DNA of 64,000 nt, taken from Gracilaria gracilis (taxonomy: Eukaryota > Rhodophyta > Florideophyceae > Gracilariales > Gracilariaceae). Location of the stretch: positions 186,001 to 250,000 of the forward strand of contig JARGSG010000053.1 of NCBI GenBank assembly GCA_030374805.1, read 5' to 3'. The notes under the pieces were generated by a model, which saw only the letters and a program-made list of their open reading frames with translations, was not told the origin of the DNA and made no database searches. Positions within the stretch are counted from its first letter, which is position 1, and every line of letters starts with the position of its first letter. Of the stretch, positions 9,334-20,830 are shown piece after piece. Both the position numbers and the translations under genes were made by a program.

Positions 9334-10794
9334 TCATTTCCAAATCGTGGGGCCCTTGCCGTCGCTGAGCACAGGCAGACTGTCCCACTCAGCCCTGCTG
9401 ATCTCGAATGTACCCTTCTTTTTGTTCATGCATCGATTGCTCCGTTTCCCCTTCGCCGACGCCCGCCTCCACGCCCTTCTTTCCTCGTCAATGGCCGTCG
9501 GTGCATGACGCTTCCCGCTCACCAGCTTCCTAACGCCATTCGGTGATGGCTTCGGCTCCGTCGAGCTCAGCCCGATTCCTTCCATCACGTTTTCCACACG
9601 GCGTTTTCTCCCACGCTGTTCGGGCTTCACCCCAGCTCGATCGATTTCGACACTTTTCCAATGGTCTCCTAACTGTTTCGACGAATTGCGTGTTTTCTTT
9701 GGGAACGAATCACCCAAACCGCTAGATGTGCCATGTGTTGAGGCATTCCCTTTCGCAGAGCTCGATGATTTTGTACGCAACTTTGGCCGGTTTACCAAAA
9801 CGCTTCGTCCAGGACCACTTTTCTTAATGCACTGAAGCTTTTGTGGCAGTTGTGCACGACCATCTGATCGATTTAGGCTCGTTGGCGAGTTCAAATCACT
9901 CTCAATTGACTCCTGGAGACGCTCTGAGAGATACTTCTTCTTCCACTCTGACGCCTGCGTTGTACCGTTCTTCACAGTAGCGATGGATTGCAGCTTCTTT
10001 CCTCCAATGCTTTTCTTCGTCTTGTAACCTTTTGTTTGTAGTGTCTGTTGGACTGATTGCACAGGTTCACTAGAAGATGTTGGCAAACCCCTACGGGTTT
10101 CATCTAGAAGCTTCGCATTGTCCATTTCAAAATGGGGATGAGGTCCACGGACTTTGATTCGTTCGGATTCCGTTGATGGCTTGTGTGAATTCTTCTTCTT
10201 CTTGCATGGTGTCGGAGAATCCAAAGCATCTGTGGCAGGCCTTTTCGTTCCATGAGAGATATTTACATTCTTCTCCGCCCTCCATTGTACTGAGCGTTCA
10301 CGAATGGGGGGTGAGCGATTGACAAGACGCCTTTGACGAGAGTTTGGACTTGAGGCGCTGGATTTGTCAGCCTCAACCATCTCTCGGGAACATGGAGATG
10401 ATGGCCTGATCTTGAGACATGGACGAATCGATCCCACAGTTGCTGCGTCATGAGATCTTGTAGAGCTCTTTCTCGTCTTTGATGGAAGCGTGTGGGAGTC
10501 GACAAGTTTTCGTTTGCGGTTCCTTGAGGCTGACGCGTGGGCGATCGGTACGGGCGATGACTTCGCCTCACATTGAGATGTGCTGGCTTCTCTTGGGGCT
10601 TCAAGAGGTAACGAGAGGTGTGAATACATTACATTCTTGTTTCCGTTGCGTAACAATTTCTTGGAAAGCGGCTGTAAGGGATCGTCTCCATGCATTTCTG
10701 TGCTCTTTTGACGTATTCGAGCGAGAAGGTCCTTCTCAATCTGCTCTTGATATGCTTTTGGAAGAACATGCTCTTTTCCTGGCGGTAGTGCCAT
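9334..10794 (-). CDS. Basic disordered protein, family member 1 (486 residues)
   Basis: Starts at ATG 10794 with MALPPGKEHVLPKAY, a start shared with the genes at 15,607 (MALPEGQEWRLPPAY) and 18,608 (MKQPAEKDNVPKQY), which supports the choice. The protein is rich in Lys, Arg, Ser and Pro, with many short basic clusters that could be nuclear-localisation signals (RNRKRKLV, PCKKKKN, RGRKRRVE, KGKRSNRCMNKKKG). No catalytic domain or membrane segment is seen. The C-terminus (about 425-486) ends in a Trp-containing stretch (AEWDSLPVL). It is probably an intrinsically disordered, DNA- or RNA-binding nuclear protein; that is inferred from composition only. It belongs to a family that has spread locally, with two damaged copies. 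Confidence 0.65.
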   Translation of the reverse strand: MALPPGKEHVLPKAYQEQIEKDLLARIRQKSTEMHGDDPLQPLSKKLLRNGNKNVMYSHLSLPLEAPREASTSQCEAKSSPVPIAHASASRNRKRKLVDSHTLPSKTRKSSTRSHDAATVGSIRPCLKIRPSSPCSREMVEADKSSASSPNSRQRRLVNRSPPIRERSVQWRAEKNVNISHGTKRPATDALDSPTPCKKKKNSHKPSTESERIKVRGPHPHFEMDNAKLLDETRRGLPTSSSEPVQSVQQTLQTKGYKTKKSIGGKKLQSIATVKNGTTQASEWKKKYLSERLQESIESDLNSPTSLNRSDGRAQLPQKLQCIKKSGPGRSVLVNRPKLRTKSSSSAKGNASTHGTSSGLGDSFPKKTRNSSKQLGDHWKSVEIDRAGVKPEQRGRKRRVENVMEGIGLSSTEPKPSPNGVRKLVSGKRHAPTAIDEERRAWRRASAKGKRSNRCMNKKKGTFEISRAEWDSLPVLSDGKGPTIWK

Positions 10795-11600
10795 AGTAAC
10801 GGACAGTAGGAGGGATACGTTTGGTGGTACGGACAGATTCTTTAAGGAGTTGCGAACGTTTTCGAGGATTCTTGAAGTCGAAGATGTTGGTGCGTGAGGA
10901 AAACGTGCTATGGGAAGGTCCTAGCTACAAATTGTCCACGCCATGCCCTCGGTCTCAAGGTTTCTCACTCACTCAATAGCCGATGTAAATATTTCCCAAG
11001 GCCATCGAACATAGTGCTGGAAGCAAATTGTGCTGAAAAGAGCGCCCTGGTTGGAATGATTGCGTGACGGTGATATGAGGGGTCAAAGTTGAGCATTTTG
11101 GGTGTTTTTCTACATTAACAGAATCATGGGGTTTGATCGTTGGCCTCATGCAGCGATTCATTCGCTGCAAGGCTGAAGATTCATGCACGAGGTCGAATTC
11201 GGCAGCGTTCAAACCTAACGAAGCGGTCAGGCCCAGCGGCGACGAAGGCGGAGGCTGGAAGAAGGGGCATCAAGAGGTCGCGGTTGGAGGTGGGACGCGT
11301 GAAACGGTCACGTGCTTTGCGATATGGAGCTCCCAATTGAATCGCAGTCTGTCCCGTGGAGGCGACGTTTCGCCGGTGAAACGTTGCGAATGTCGTCCAC
11401 GTGTGCTTGAGTGACACGAGTGACACGTCAGTTCAATTCGTATAATAATAATAATGGCCTGCGGTTTGTAGAAACGTGGACAGTTGTCCTGCGAGCATAT
11501 TGAAGGGGGCTTTGAGAAGTGGTCAAGCAACAGACGAATTCTCACAGTTGAGACAGGGTGTACATCATCACACGTGTACAACGAATGACGTCGTCATCTC
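10795..11600. promoter_or_regulatory. Upstream region conserved between family members 1 and 3
   Basis: The sequence upstream of member 1 (best between about 11,040 and 11,420) resembles the sequence upstream of damaged member 3 (about 18,895-19,250): shared blocks include TTTGATCGT, a GGCGAAGGCGG-type block, a CGGTTGGA block and a TGTCACTYGT/ACGTSGACGAC stretch. Gene and 5' flank were therefore duplicated together. The conserved blocks are candidate promoter or 5' UTR sequence. A (TAA)n run lies near 11,443-11,455. Confidence 0.5.
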
Positions 11601-13599
11601 GCGCTGACACAATTTGTGGAGATCGTCGACGATTTGGGATTGTCATGCGGCAGGTCGACGTCGCGGTCGCCGTTGGTGTCCGTCTCTGAGTCTACAACAC
11701 CGAAGTGGTGGGCGCCTCCGCGCCGCCGTCGCGAAGCCTGCGGCGCCAACCACAGCCGCCAGCGCAGCAGCGTCTCAATGCGTTGTTTTCCTGTCCGACT
11801 CCTTCGTCTCACTGCTTTCTTTCTCACGTCAGCAGTCCGCCGTTGCTAAATCACTCCGCACACATCATTTACTTTCACTATCGCATCTTCTTGGTCACTT
11901 CAATCCTTTCCTGCACCTCTGGTCTCTAGTATCATTTGACCTGTCTCTTTTTCTCCTCTTCGCTGTGTTTCGATCTTTCTTCTTTCCCTACTCTTCTTCG
12001 TGCGCCGCTGTTGGAATTGGAACGTTCTTCTGCCTTCTCAATCAAAGGGTACACCCTCTTTCCCACAAAGCCGTTTCACTGATGTTTGTCGTCGATAAAG
12101 CTGAATTGCTGCCTCTTGCAGTTACCAGAGTTGTACTTTTGGGCATGGAGAAGCGTTGTCGGTGCGTACCTCAGCTTGTGCCGGGTTTGTCATGACACGC
12201 CACCGTCGTCGGCTCACGTGGAACCAAAATCATTGGCCGAAGAGATCTCATTTCTTCATGTTTTCCTCGTTCACCTAGCCGAGAGGCAAGGACTGGCTCA
12301 CATTAGGACAGCTCCATACGTAACCGCGCGTGCAGGTACAACAGCATATGGAGTAGTGGGTCTTCTACACAAATGGCGACCAACCAGCTCATGAACGAGG
12401 AAGCAGCAATGAAAACCCCGGGCTTCCCTTGTATGTCCCTTGTGTATGATGAATGAAACACAATGCCGACGTTACGGGAAGTTTGCAAGGCCTCCGCATC
12501 AAGGCAGTACCAACAACAACGATACAGCCTGCTCGACGCGCCATTTTCCTCGTTTTCGGCCCATTGGACAGATTGGACACGGTCTGTGTTCAAGAAAACA
12601 CAAATGTTGGAGCTGGTCCCAACAGACCGAAGTCAATCAGGACTACATCTGGACTCAAACTTAAATCACATCTGTATATGTCACATTACACACATAGAGC
12701 TTGACATCGGCCGACTTCCGACGTAGTCCTGAAATCTTTTATTATTACTGCCATAATGAGCAACATATCGCCGTCTCACGGCCATATGAATCCGTTCTTG
12801 TACTTGTTATGTATAGAAGGAATTTGCATATGTAGGACATGTTGTTCTTGAAAGATTAGGCTACATACCGTGTAGTTGTGAGCTCGATCTGTCACTGTGT
12901 GCCCTTCAGCACAGTCAGTCAATGTGCTCACCAACCATCGACGTAATGTTCATGACCTACATCACAATGTGATCATTGAAACCGCCAGTTAACAACAATA
13001 CGTGTGTGTTCAATCACCAGTGACCACATAGTGTAGGTAACCAATCTGGCAAGAACCACCGACGGTTACTCACGGTTGGTACCTTCGTAGATTGTCACTT
13101 TCCAGGGCACCTATACATATCTATGTTCTACACTTTGGCTGCTAGGTCTACTTGGGTGTAAGTTCCATTGCGCTATTCTTAACCTGCTAAACAGCCACTT
13201 CAGATTTCAAATATTAAATCACAATTTGTTTACATTTCGACAAACTACATAACTAGTAGATATGTTAGATCAACGTGAGAGCTCTAACCTTCTTGCCGGA
13301 GAGAGCAGCTTTGACAGAGACCTCACTCGTCATTCTCTATCGATTAATTTCTCAGGTTGCGAGCCCAGCCAATGTACTCCGAATCGCCTTTTCTTCCGTC
13401 CATTCCAAAACCATAGCAATTGTTAATGGACGAAAACGAGGCTCTCAAAAATTCAAGGAACCAGAATGCAAGAGGACGATCTGATACATCCATGTTTCTG
13501 TGCTTCCCATTCCAAACACATGGAGAAAGAGGTCAGCATCCCAGTGCCTTTGCTTTTCCTTTTGGTGCTACTTCTCGTTTGCTTTTGAAATAGGCCTAT
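11601..13599. other. About 2 kb without a supportable gene
   Basis: A 193-codon plus-strand frame (11,614-12,195) is made of Ser, Leu, Phe and Ala because the strand is pyrimidine-rich at about 11,800-12,080; it has no domain and is not accepted. From about 12,710 to 13,270 the DNA is AT-richer and without long frames. No RNA gene or repeat was recognised. Confidence 0.45.
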
Positions 13600-14055
13600 T
13601 CAAGTATCCGGTTTGGAATTGTTCATTGCCTCAAGAATTTGTGAAACGCTTGGTAATGATTGTGAGGCCATTGTGAATTGGCACCTATCAAGGTCTCCAA
13701 TACCCATCCGTGAGTCCCACTCAGGAAGTGAAAGTCCGAGCGAAGTGGTTTCAGTAGCGGTTTCACTTTCAAGTGGAGGTAAATCAGTTGGGCTTTCTTT
13801 ATCTTCTATCGCAGCTGGTAAGGGGCACGTAGAAGATTCGTACAAAGGAAAGTGTGATTCCATTGAGCGTGGTAGTAGGAGAGGAAGTTTGATCCCCTCC
13901 GAGATATGGAAGTCGAGTGTAGATAGAAAGGATTGCATCTTGCGCTGCCATTCTATAGGGTGAGGAAGCCCCTTAGAAGCACGGCATGATTTTCGTAGCG
14001 ATTTGGAGAGGCTGTTCTTGAACAATGATTTGCGAGCAGGAATTTGTTTTGCTCC
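13600..14055 (-). CDS. Possible last exon of an unrecognised gene
   Basis: An open minus-strand frame ends at 13,600. A pyrimidine-rich tract followed by CAG just before 14,055 looks like a splice acceptor, after which the frame reads GAKQIPARKSLFKNSLSKSL. The next 110 residues are Ser/Thr/Pro/Glu-rich (PTDLPPLESETATETTSLGL), with a more ordered end (PSVSQILEAMNNS). An ATG at 13,938 would instead give a 112-residue protein. A candidate upstream exon lies in the frame ending near 14,871 (MSQRGSRSPQLERKTDYQAKF), but the donor site is unclear. I do not recognise the family. Confidence 0.33.
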   Translation of the reverse strand, partial: GAKQIPARKSLFKNSLSKSLRKSCRASKGLPHPIEWQRKMQSFLSTLDFHISEGIKLPLLLPRSMESHFPLYESSTCPLPAAIEDKESPTDLPPLESETATETTSLGLSLPEWDSRMGIGDLDRCQFTMASQSLPSVSQILEAMNNSKPDT

Positions 14056-15606
14056 CTGGCGAGTGTAAGACCTCAATTGGGTTTTGTAAAAGCAACACAT
14101 TACAATGAAAAGACTCGAAAAGCAACAGGAACAGCAGAGAAACAAATGTTGCAGAACAGTGGAGACTGGGTGTACGTGGGTTTTGTCAAGCTCCAACACG
14201 GCTCTAGAGGACTGGAGCCAGAGTTAAGTTGGGCACAGAAGGTGGAAATAACTCACTCAGCCACAGGAAGGGGGTGATGCTTGGGCAGAAGAACGTGGAT
14301 CAGATGACAGGAGCGACCCAAGTTTCAGATGGAAACTGTACAAACACTCGCAGTACAACGATGCAGAAGTTGAGGATGAGAAGAGATGGTCGGCAGAGAA
14401 AGAGATGCAAAGCAAATGACACAAAGGGGACGGGCTAGCGAGAGCGATGGAATCTGACAAAAGAAGGCTCTGCCAAGAAGGTTGGTTCGCAAGGAAGTTG
14501 TAGCAAGCAAGATTGTGGGAGACAAACAGACATGGGGGGCTGGCGAGCACAGGCGGCCGTGGTGGCGGCCAGAGTTGCAACTGAACTGACACAGCCTCAG
14601 CGACGGTGCTAAAAATTGAATTACAGCTCTGTAATGTGCTGCTCTCGCCAGCTCGCCAGTGGTGAGTCGCCACGCATGTGTATGGCGGTTGCATCGCTGC
14701 ACCCTGAAGTTGATTTGGTGCATCTGCGGGACAACGATGCGGTGAAGGTACCGAAGGTACCTCAAGTTTTCTGGGCGCAAAGGGCGGGTCGAGGGCGAGG
14801 AGGCCGCCGAACTTCGCTTGGTAATCGGTTTTGCGTTCAAGTTGTGGTGAACGACTCCCTCTCTGACTCATAAGTGTATGTTCTGAATCCCAACTTTTTC
14901 TTCTGCTCGTCGCGTTGCTCGAAAGTGGGCACTTTTTTATTCATAATCAACAAATTGTGGAAATGGCGCCTGCACCTGAGGTGCAGTGCCTGTACGCGTG
15001 TGAACGCTGTGCAGGCTGTATTGCGTGGCGTTTCTCGACGAGTGTCGACTTCAAATGCTACTGTATGGATACTGCGCGATTCGAGATCACCACCGCCGCA
15101 TCACTTGTCAACGTTGGGAGCGTTGCGTTTGGCGCCGTCGGTCGACGGAGCTCTCAATCTCCACGGAAGAATTAGCTACTCTATTGTGTACAAAGAGTTT
15201 ATGTTCAGGTCATGATAAGTTTAACCTACACCAACCCGTCACTGACAGGAACCTAGCATTCCGAATTCCGCTTGAACAGTCAAGCTTCCAGTCAGCGTCA
15301 TCAAACCCAAGCCAACCAAAGTGCCCATTCTGCCAACGTTAAAGTTTACTTTACTTCAAGCACATTTGCCGAGACGATTGCTTCTCACCCGTCGGCAACC
15401 ACACCACTGTCCACTCAGCCCCACACACGCAACCAGCGCGTGTGCGACACGTGCCACATCGATCCGTCTCCCGGTCATGTGCCAAAACGTGTCGCTGTCG
15501 CCGGCCGGTCGCGGAGTCGCGTTCGTCGTCCCCCCATCGCCAACACGCTCATCTCGTGCCCCCGCCCGCGCAGCCTTCCGCAACATCCGTCCATTTAAGG
15601 CGCGCC
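14056..15606. other. Stretch with weak frames only
   Basis: Holds possible 5' exon sequence for the gene above (14,730-14,871, minus strand) and a Cys-rich plus-strand frame at 14,963-15,175 (CLYACERCAGCIAWRF, then CYC). Neither can be confirmed. The 15,350-15,606 part is GC-rich and lies downstream of family member 2. Confidence 0.35.
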
Positions 15607-16434
15607 TCACCCTTTCGCGTCGCGCGGCGCCACCCTCACAGACCGTAGCAACGGCTTCTTGCTCGCAGCCTTGTCCGCTGCGCCGGAAACAACTGCAGCT
15701 TGGGGCGAACTTCTTCTTTTTTTGACCCCTGCCAAGCTTCCCTCATCAACACCACCACCAGCACAAGTCGTCGCGCTTTGCGGCCGTTTCCGTTTCCTTC
15801 GGCTCCTCAATTCCTCGCGGCGCTTTTGCTCTCGTGCCCAGCGGTGTTTCACAAGCACCGCGGAGCGCCTGGGCTCCACGAAAAACCCGTCGTCGTCGCC
15901 CCTGTAAGGCTCTCGAACCCGAAGCCGAAGCAAAACTGGTGACGGTGGTTTCGTCCGTTGCCTCTTCATCGGAGCTTCACCAGTTGCGTCATCGTCGCTG
16001 TACCCCTTACAGCGCGCTGCCTCTTCGGACTCTGGCTGCGGAAGCGCCTCCCGCTCCCGGCGTTTGTTGGCGCGGCGATGCGGAACGACGAAGCACGACT
16101 CTAGCGGCAGCCTGATGCGTAGCTTGAGAAGCTCCCGCTTTTCTTCGTCGCTCGCGTTCTGGAGACAGCGTGAGTCGGTGTCACTTTCGTCTCCAGATGA
16201 ATTTCCGTGCCTAGACTCCGTATCCGAGCCTGAGCTGCTGCTGTTGGATGACTCATTGCAGCTTGACGATCCTTCGGGGGTGTGCGGTGGGGTGTGGGGG
16301 GGTGTGCGAGGCGGTGCTAAGGGTTTCTTACCCGCGTACTGCCCATATGGTTGGTTCTGACGCTGGCGTATGAACAGTGGATGGTTTCGATACGCCGGCG
16401 GAAGACGCCATTCCTGTCCCTCAGGGAGTGCCAT
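15607..16434 (-). CDS. Basic disordered protein, family member 2 (275 residues)
   Basis: The start is the ATG at 16,434 (MALPEGQEWRLPPAY), by similarity to member 1; the frame continues 100 codons upstream, but that part has no counterpart in the other copies. The N-terminus is Pro-rich, an acidic Ser-rich stretch (about 60-95, SGSDTESRHGNSSGDESDTDS) resembles casein-kinase-2 target sequence, and an ordered-looking block follows (RELLKLRIRLPLESCFVVPHRR, about 105-125). The second half has Arg/Lys clusters (MKRQRTK, RRKRKR) and a block FFVEPRRSAVLVKHRW. Two of these blocks recur in the decayed copy at 22,977-23,604, so they are the conserved core of the family. The gene is GC-rich. Function unknown; a nuclear role is an inference. 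Confidence 0.62.
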   Translation of the reverse strand: MALPEGQEWRLPPAYRNHPLFIRQRQNQPYGQYAGKKPLAPPRTPPHTPPHTPEGSSSCNESSNSSSSGSDTESRHGNSSGDESDTDSRCLQNASDEEKRELLKLRIRLPLESCFVVPHRRANKRREREALPQPESEEAARCKGYSDDDATGEAPMKRQRTKPPSPVLLRLRVREPYRGDDDGFFVEPRRSAVLVKHRWAREQKRREELRSRRKRKRPQSATTCAGGGVDEGSLAGVKKRRSSPQAAVVSGAADKAASKKPLLRSVRVAPRDAKG

Positions 16435-18289
16435 ATTGTTGCCAAGTGTTGCGGGCCTGAGAAACGAGTGCTGTGGCCTAGAAACGTGAAGAGAAGGAAG
16501 TCGCAAGAGGTGGGGAGAAAAGTTTCGTGCGTTTGCGGAAAGAAGATTTGCTTGCAGTTGCCCCGGGGCGTGTTGAAATCGTCCGGGGTTGGGCTTGGAA
16601 AACTTGCTTATCACAATGTCAACAGACCATCTCTCTTGCGCATAATTATGAAGATTACGTGTCGCGGGGAGCAACGCGTGATGATTTCGAGTCGCTCGGC
16701 CAGCAGTTGCAGCGATATTGACCTCTGCTACCAAAAAGGCAATAGGCTCTGCTTCTCAGTGCGCCCTGATAGGCATAGCTTTCCATTTGTAAATTTGCAT
16801 CACCACGCTGCTGTGAGACTCCTCCGGGACTCAATTCTCCTCCAGAATGACGTCAGTCATCAAGGATCGCTCCTCTTCAGCGATAAAATGCGCGCTTGCT
16901 CAAGTATCATCACAAATCATCATCGAAATCGAACCTTGAATGAAAGTGCGCCCTTGTCTCAACATACGACAATTCCCCTGCTTTTGTGCTTCATATAACT
17001 TTCAACGAAACACACATTCGCATAGTGAGCAGACTTACGAACACTGCTTCTGCAGTTTGTTCACAAAGTTGTAGACCTCAAGCAAGAACTTACAACAGGA
17101 ATTCCAACTTCAGATGCTTCCTTATCGTGCGGAAGTTAAACCTTCTCGTGTAGCAAAATTCTGTTGGAAGCCTCTCCGGCTCTTTGTGGTGGCAGAAGCG
17201 CGGTTGACCAACTCGGCGATTGATGGCTCAACGGACATTCTTTGCGTGCTTTAGAGAAACAGCCGTTTTCCTTTCTACAAACGGACCATACCGATCTGTG
17301 TTCTGCACCACTGGTTTGCACTGGAAATTGGAAAAACGACTAAGCTTGTACCCTGTTGCAGCTGATGGTAATTGTACGTTCCATTTGCCTGGCATAGAGA
17401 TACATGATGGGAGGCATCTTCAAACGATTGCGCCGCTTTGTCGCCATCGTCATTGGCATCGTCATCAGCTTCACCGGCAGTTTAGTCGACGAAGTCGTTG
17501 GTTCAGTCCGGCTGCCGCACTCACAAGCACTTTCGTTGTCCCTTCCTATCCCCCTGTCAACTCTTTCTGTATCAGAGGAATGCTGAAGTTAAATGATCTC
17601 CAACTCTATGCGATAAATCATGAGCGCTTTCTTACTGAAGCTAACCTATCCGTTTTCGGTTGTTCTGGGCAATGAAAAGTGCAGCGGGCAGAATCCATTT
17701 CATACATTCAAGCCAGGCAAAACGTCTGTAGTGGCTTACCTCAGACCGCCTGCTGCACATTTAGCGCTTCATGTGACATCGCGCTACCCCCATCAAAGGC
17801 GATCCTACAAACTTCAAGCCTTCGTAACTGCATCTCTGTCGCCCAGCCGCTACCATCCAACATCCCCCCCGTCTCCACGATTTGGTCCCTACATGCTGTC
17901 ATGAACGGCCACACCCGCCTCTTCGACGGATTCGTGAAGGTCTGGAGTCACTCATGATCAACACGTATGTCTTTCACGTGTTCTCCGCCGAAGCTGCTAT
18001 TGGTAATGCTTAGGGGAAGAATGAAAATGAAAGCCATTTCGCGTACGGTTCGTCTTAAGGGAGTTGGTAAACTGAGGGAGTTTATGTTCGGGTCTATCAA
18101 ATTGACAGTATCAATGGTTGTACCCCCGCTGGAGATTTTATATTTCTAAGACTTCTGGATGGACTGCGTTTGTGCGATTGCCAGATATCTGGGACTACGG
18201 TTTGAACTTGTGGGGTTTCGGTTGATTTCTAAGCCGCAGTTGCATCGATTGCGTAGCTGCACCTTCCTATGAACTTTTGGAGCTTTTCA
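16435..18289. other. About 1.85 kb without a supportable gene
   Basis: The frames are short. A plus-strand frame at 17,407-17,586 starts MGGIFKRLRRFVAIVIGIVISF, which looks like a short basic-plus-membrane segment, but it is antisense to an Asp-rich minus-strand reading and has no other support. The promoter of family member 2 should lie just above 16,434. Confidence 0.35.
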
Positions 18290-18608
18290 CCGTCTTTCAT
18301 CGAAGCCTGTCGGAGTCGGTGAGTTTGCGTTTGCCTTTCTCCGAGGCTGGAGTGCGATCAATTGGTGTGAGAGATCATTTCGAATCACGTTGAGATGCGC
18401 CAGATTCCTTTGCTCCTCCCGAAGACGACGGGCTGTGTGAAGAACTCGATTTCTTCTTGCCATCGCGTTTGCGTTTTGGGAGAGTCGCCGGTAGTAAGTC
18501 TTCTCCGATAATATCTCTCGGTGTTTGGCAATATTGTTTGAGGATGTCTCTTATAGTCTGTTCATCATATTGTTTCGGAACGTTGTCCTTTTCCGCCGGT
18601 TGTTTCAT
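18290..18608 (-). pseudogene. Basic disordered protein, family member 3, truncated
   Basis: Starts at ATG 18,608 with MKQPAEKDNVPKQYDEQTIRDILKQY, matching the start of member 1. The frame stops at 18,375 after 77 residues (…GAKESGASQRDSK). Similarity to member 1 continues past the stop in another frame: KGKRKLTDSDRLR against NRKRKLVDSHTLP of member 1, on DNA at about 18,303-18,355. A frameshift has therefore truncated the copy. The 5' flank is also shared with member 1. It might still make the short peptide, but a decaying duplicate is more likely. Confidence 0.6.
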
Positions 18609-19969
18609 GGTAAGAGACAGGAGCAAGATATGTGATACGAACAGAGGGTCACGAAGGATTGACAAACTTTTTTGAGGACGGTTTGTCAAGAATGTGTTGG
18701 AGTTGAGGAAAAGTGGCACTGGGAACTGGGTAATTGAAGCGATTTAGCTTTGAATGGTGTTCCTCTTGATTACGCGGTCTCAAGGGGAGCCGCTTACTCG
18801 GCTTGAGCACGGTATTTATTGAGTTGAAGACGCTGGATTTGGTTTGTGTAAAGCTATCCCAAGAACTCAAAACGCAACGTTGGAAGCAGAAGTGAGCTGG
18901 AAAGAGGGTGTTGGTTGGAACGCGTGCTTACCGGTGATGTGAGCAGTCGAACATGCGAGACTTCCTGTGCTCTTACGCTGCCATCATGTTTGATCGTGGG
19001 AATTGTGCAGAGCTTCCTTCGATAAATGACGGATGATTCATGGACAGGGCTTGGCATTGGCAACTTCCAGACGTACCGATGAAGTCAGACCGAGGGGCGA
19101 AGGCGGCAAGGCTGGAGCGACGGGCATCACGAGTTCCCGGTTGGAACGTAAGCGCGGTGCGACAGTGCTCACGAGCTTTTTGACGGAACACCCAATCAAA
19201 TCAAACGTTGGGGCGGCGGAGTTGTCGTCGACGTGGGTTTGAGCGGTACAAGTGACAACTGAACTATTGTAATACGTGTACAGATGTATTCTCGAAACAT
19301 AATTATGGTGTTCGGAAGGGGACAAGCCTGACATCGAGTAGGTGTCCACGATTACACGTTATGTGTAAATGATTATTTCGTCCTTTTGAACTTAAAAGTG
19401 CCAAAGTCTACTATAGTCGACATAGGCACCTATTATGCACAGGTTACGTAACATGACTCGTGTTGCGTTTTCGTTGGCTCTCACTCAATTGTGCGGCCAA
19501 TGAGTAGGCATAATTGTTTGTAATGTGCACAAGCGTATAATTCAATCAACTGGAAGTTTAACCCACTTCCAGTTTTCCTGGGGAACGCGGGAAAAAAGGT
19601 CACCTAAGATAGATCATGGGTTTTTGTGAATTGAAGCCCGAACCCAGTGTAGGTACTGAAGCGCGCAGTGGTGGTAGGCCAGCGGAGGGTCGTAGTAAAG
19701 TGCACTGCTTGACCGCCGGCGAGTTGCGCCCTCGCCGGAACGGTCGTGCATTTTATTTGGTGCAAGCTACCGCATCGGGCTGCGCCACACTGCGCCCCGA
19801 GAACGCCAACCGCAAACGTGTCGCGCGTTCACTGCGCTCGCCTCGCAAGAGGTCGACGGGCTTCAACAGGTACAAGTACATATATTGTAACAGCAAGATA
19901 TTTTTGCATCAGTGTAATACTACTATTAATTCTTGCCTTTGGCAAAATCACAACCATGATATACAGAGA
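18609..19969. other. Conserved 5' flank of member 3, then non-coding DNA
   Basis: The part up to about 19,250 aligns with the 5' flank of family member 1 (see 10,795-11,600). From 19,350 on no gene is seen. A perfect 10-bp inverted repeat, AACTGGAAGT with a 7-base loop and ACTTCCAGTT, lies at 19,548-19,574. Confidence 0.45.
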
Positions 19970-19975
19970 AAAGTG

Positions 19976-20830
19976 TTAGTTGGCATTAATGCAAACAATA
20001 TTTTCATCCTTCACATATTTGTCGTCTGGTGCTTTGAGTTCAACATAGTAGACTTTCGAGCCATCCCCGAATGATATAATTTGTCTTGAAAGCACATGTG
20101 TCTCTACCACAAATGGTAAAAGAATTCGACAATGAGAATGAACACTGTGCTCGGCAGAACTTCTAAGCTCTTTTAAAGCCTTTTGAAAGCCTAGAATTTT
20201 TGGATGATATGCTTTCATAGGGTCGAATTGCTTTGTGAGCCAAAATTTTGGGCAGCATTTTCATGTCTGTCAGAGGTTGAGGCCATGTTATGTTCATTTC
20301 GAATGCTTTACCTCTACTAGCCACATAGCTAGATATGTTGCTTATGGCGATTCCAGAAGGCAGGGCAACGACCAGCGTCAAATGTTTAACTGTTGATTCA
20401 GCATCTTCCCATTCGGATAATAGCGATATGGGATGAAAATCGCCCTTTTCAAGCATAACTTTGTTCTCTTCTAGGCACTTGTAACTTTCATCGTCAGAGA
20501 TTTCACCTTCCTGAGGCTCTGATACATTTTTGTTTCCCGCTTCCGACGTCTGGGGATTGATAAGTGCTGTTTATGCCACCAGAATAACTTGATAACTGTT
20601 AATGAGACTGGTTTAGATGAGTACTTACCAATTGAATCTCTCTTTTCCTTCCTAACCTTGTTAAACTTCGCTTTGAAAGTTGCAAATCGAAAGGGTTTAA
20701 ATATGGGGTCCATGTTGCACACCTCATTGGCAGTTTCCGTTCCAAGTAGCTCCCCGGCGTCAAACATATTCTTCAACCGACGAACTGCAGGTGAATCTTC
20801 CGAAACACGAGGACGTTTATTTGATGTTGA
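19976..20830 (-). pseudogene. Second protein of the DNA transposon, spliced, frameshifted
   Basis: Exon 1 (about 20,830 to 20,629) reads KRPRVSEDSPAVRRLKNMFD and FKPFRFATFKAKFNKVRKEK. A strong donor GTAAGTAC follows at 20,628. Acceptors at 20,567 (62-bp intron, keeps the frame) or 20,550 (better AG context, breaks it) lead into SEAGNKNVSEPQEGEISDDE and HPISLLSEWEDAESTVKHLT. At about 20,240, in CCCAAAATTTT, the frame shifts by one base, after which the protein continues FWLTKQFDPMKAYHPKILGF to VKDENIVCINAN. The family is not recognised. It is antisense to no other gene and divergent from the transposase. Confidence 0.5.

Noticed and set aside
11614..12195. 193-codon plus-strand frame
   Set aside because: Product is a Ser/Leu/Phe string from a pyrimidine-rich strand; no domain, no similar frame elsewhere.
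14257..14871. 204-codon minus-strand frame as a whole gene
   Set aside because: Only its first 40 or so codons look coding; the rest is Ser/Leu/Pro/Cys-rich low complexity. Kept only as a possible first exon.
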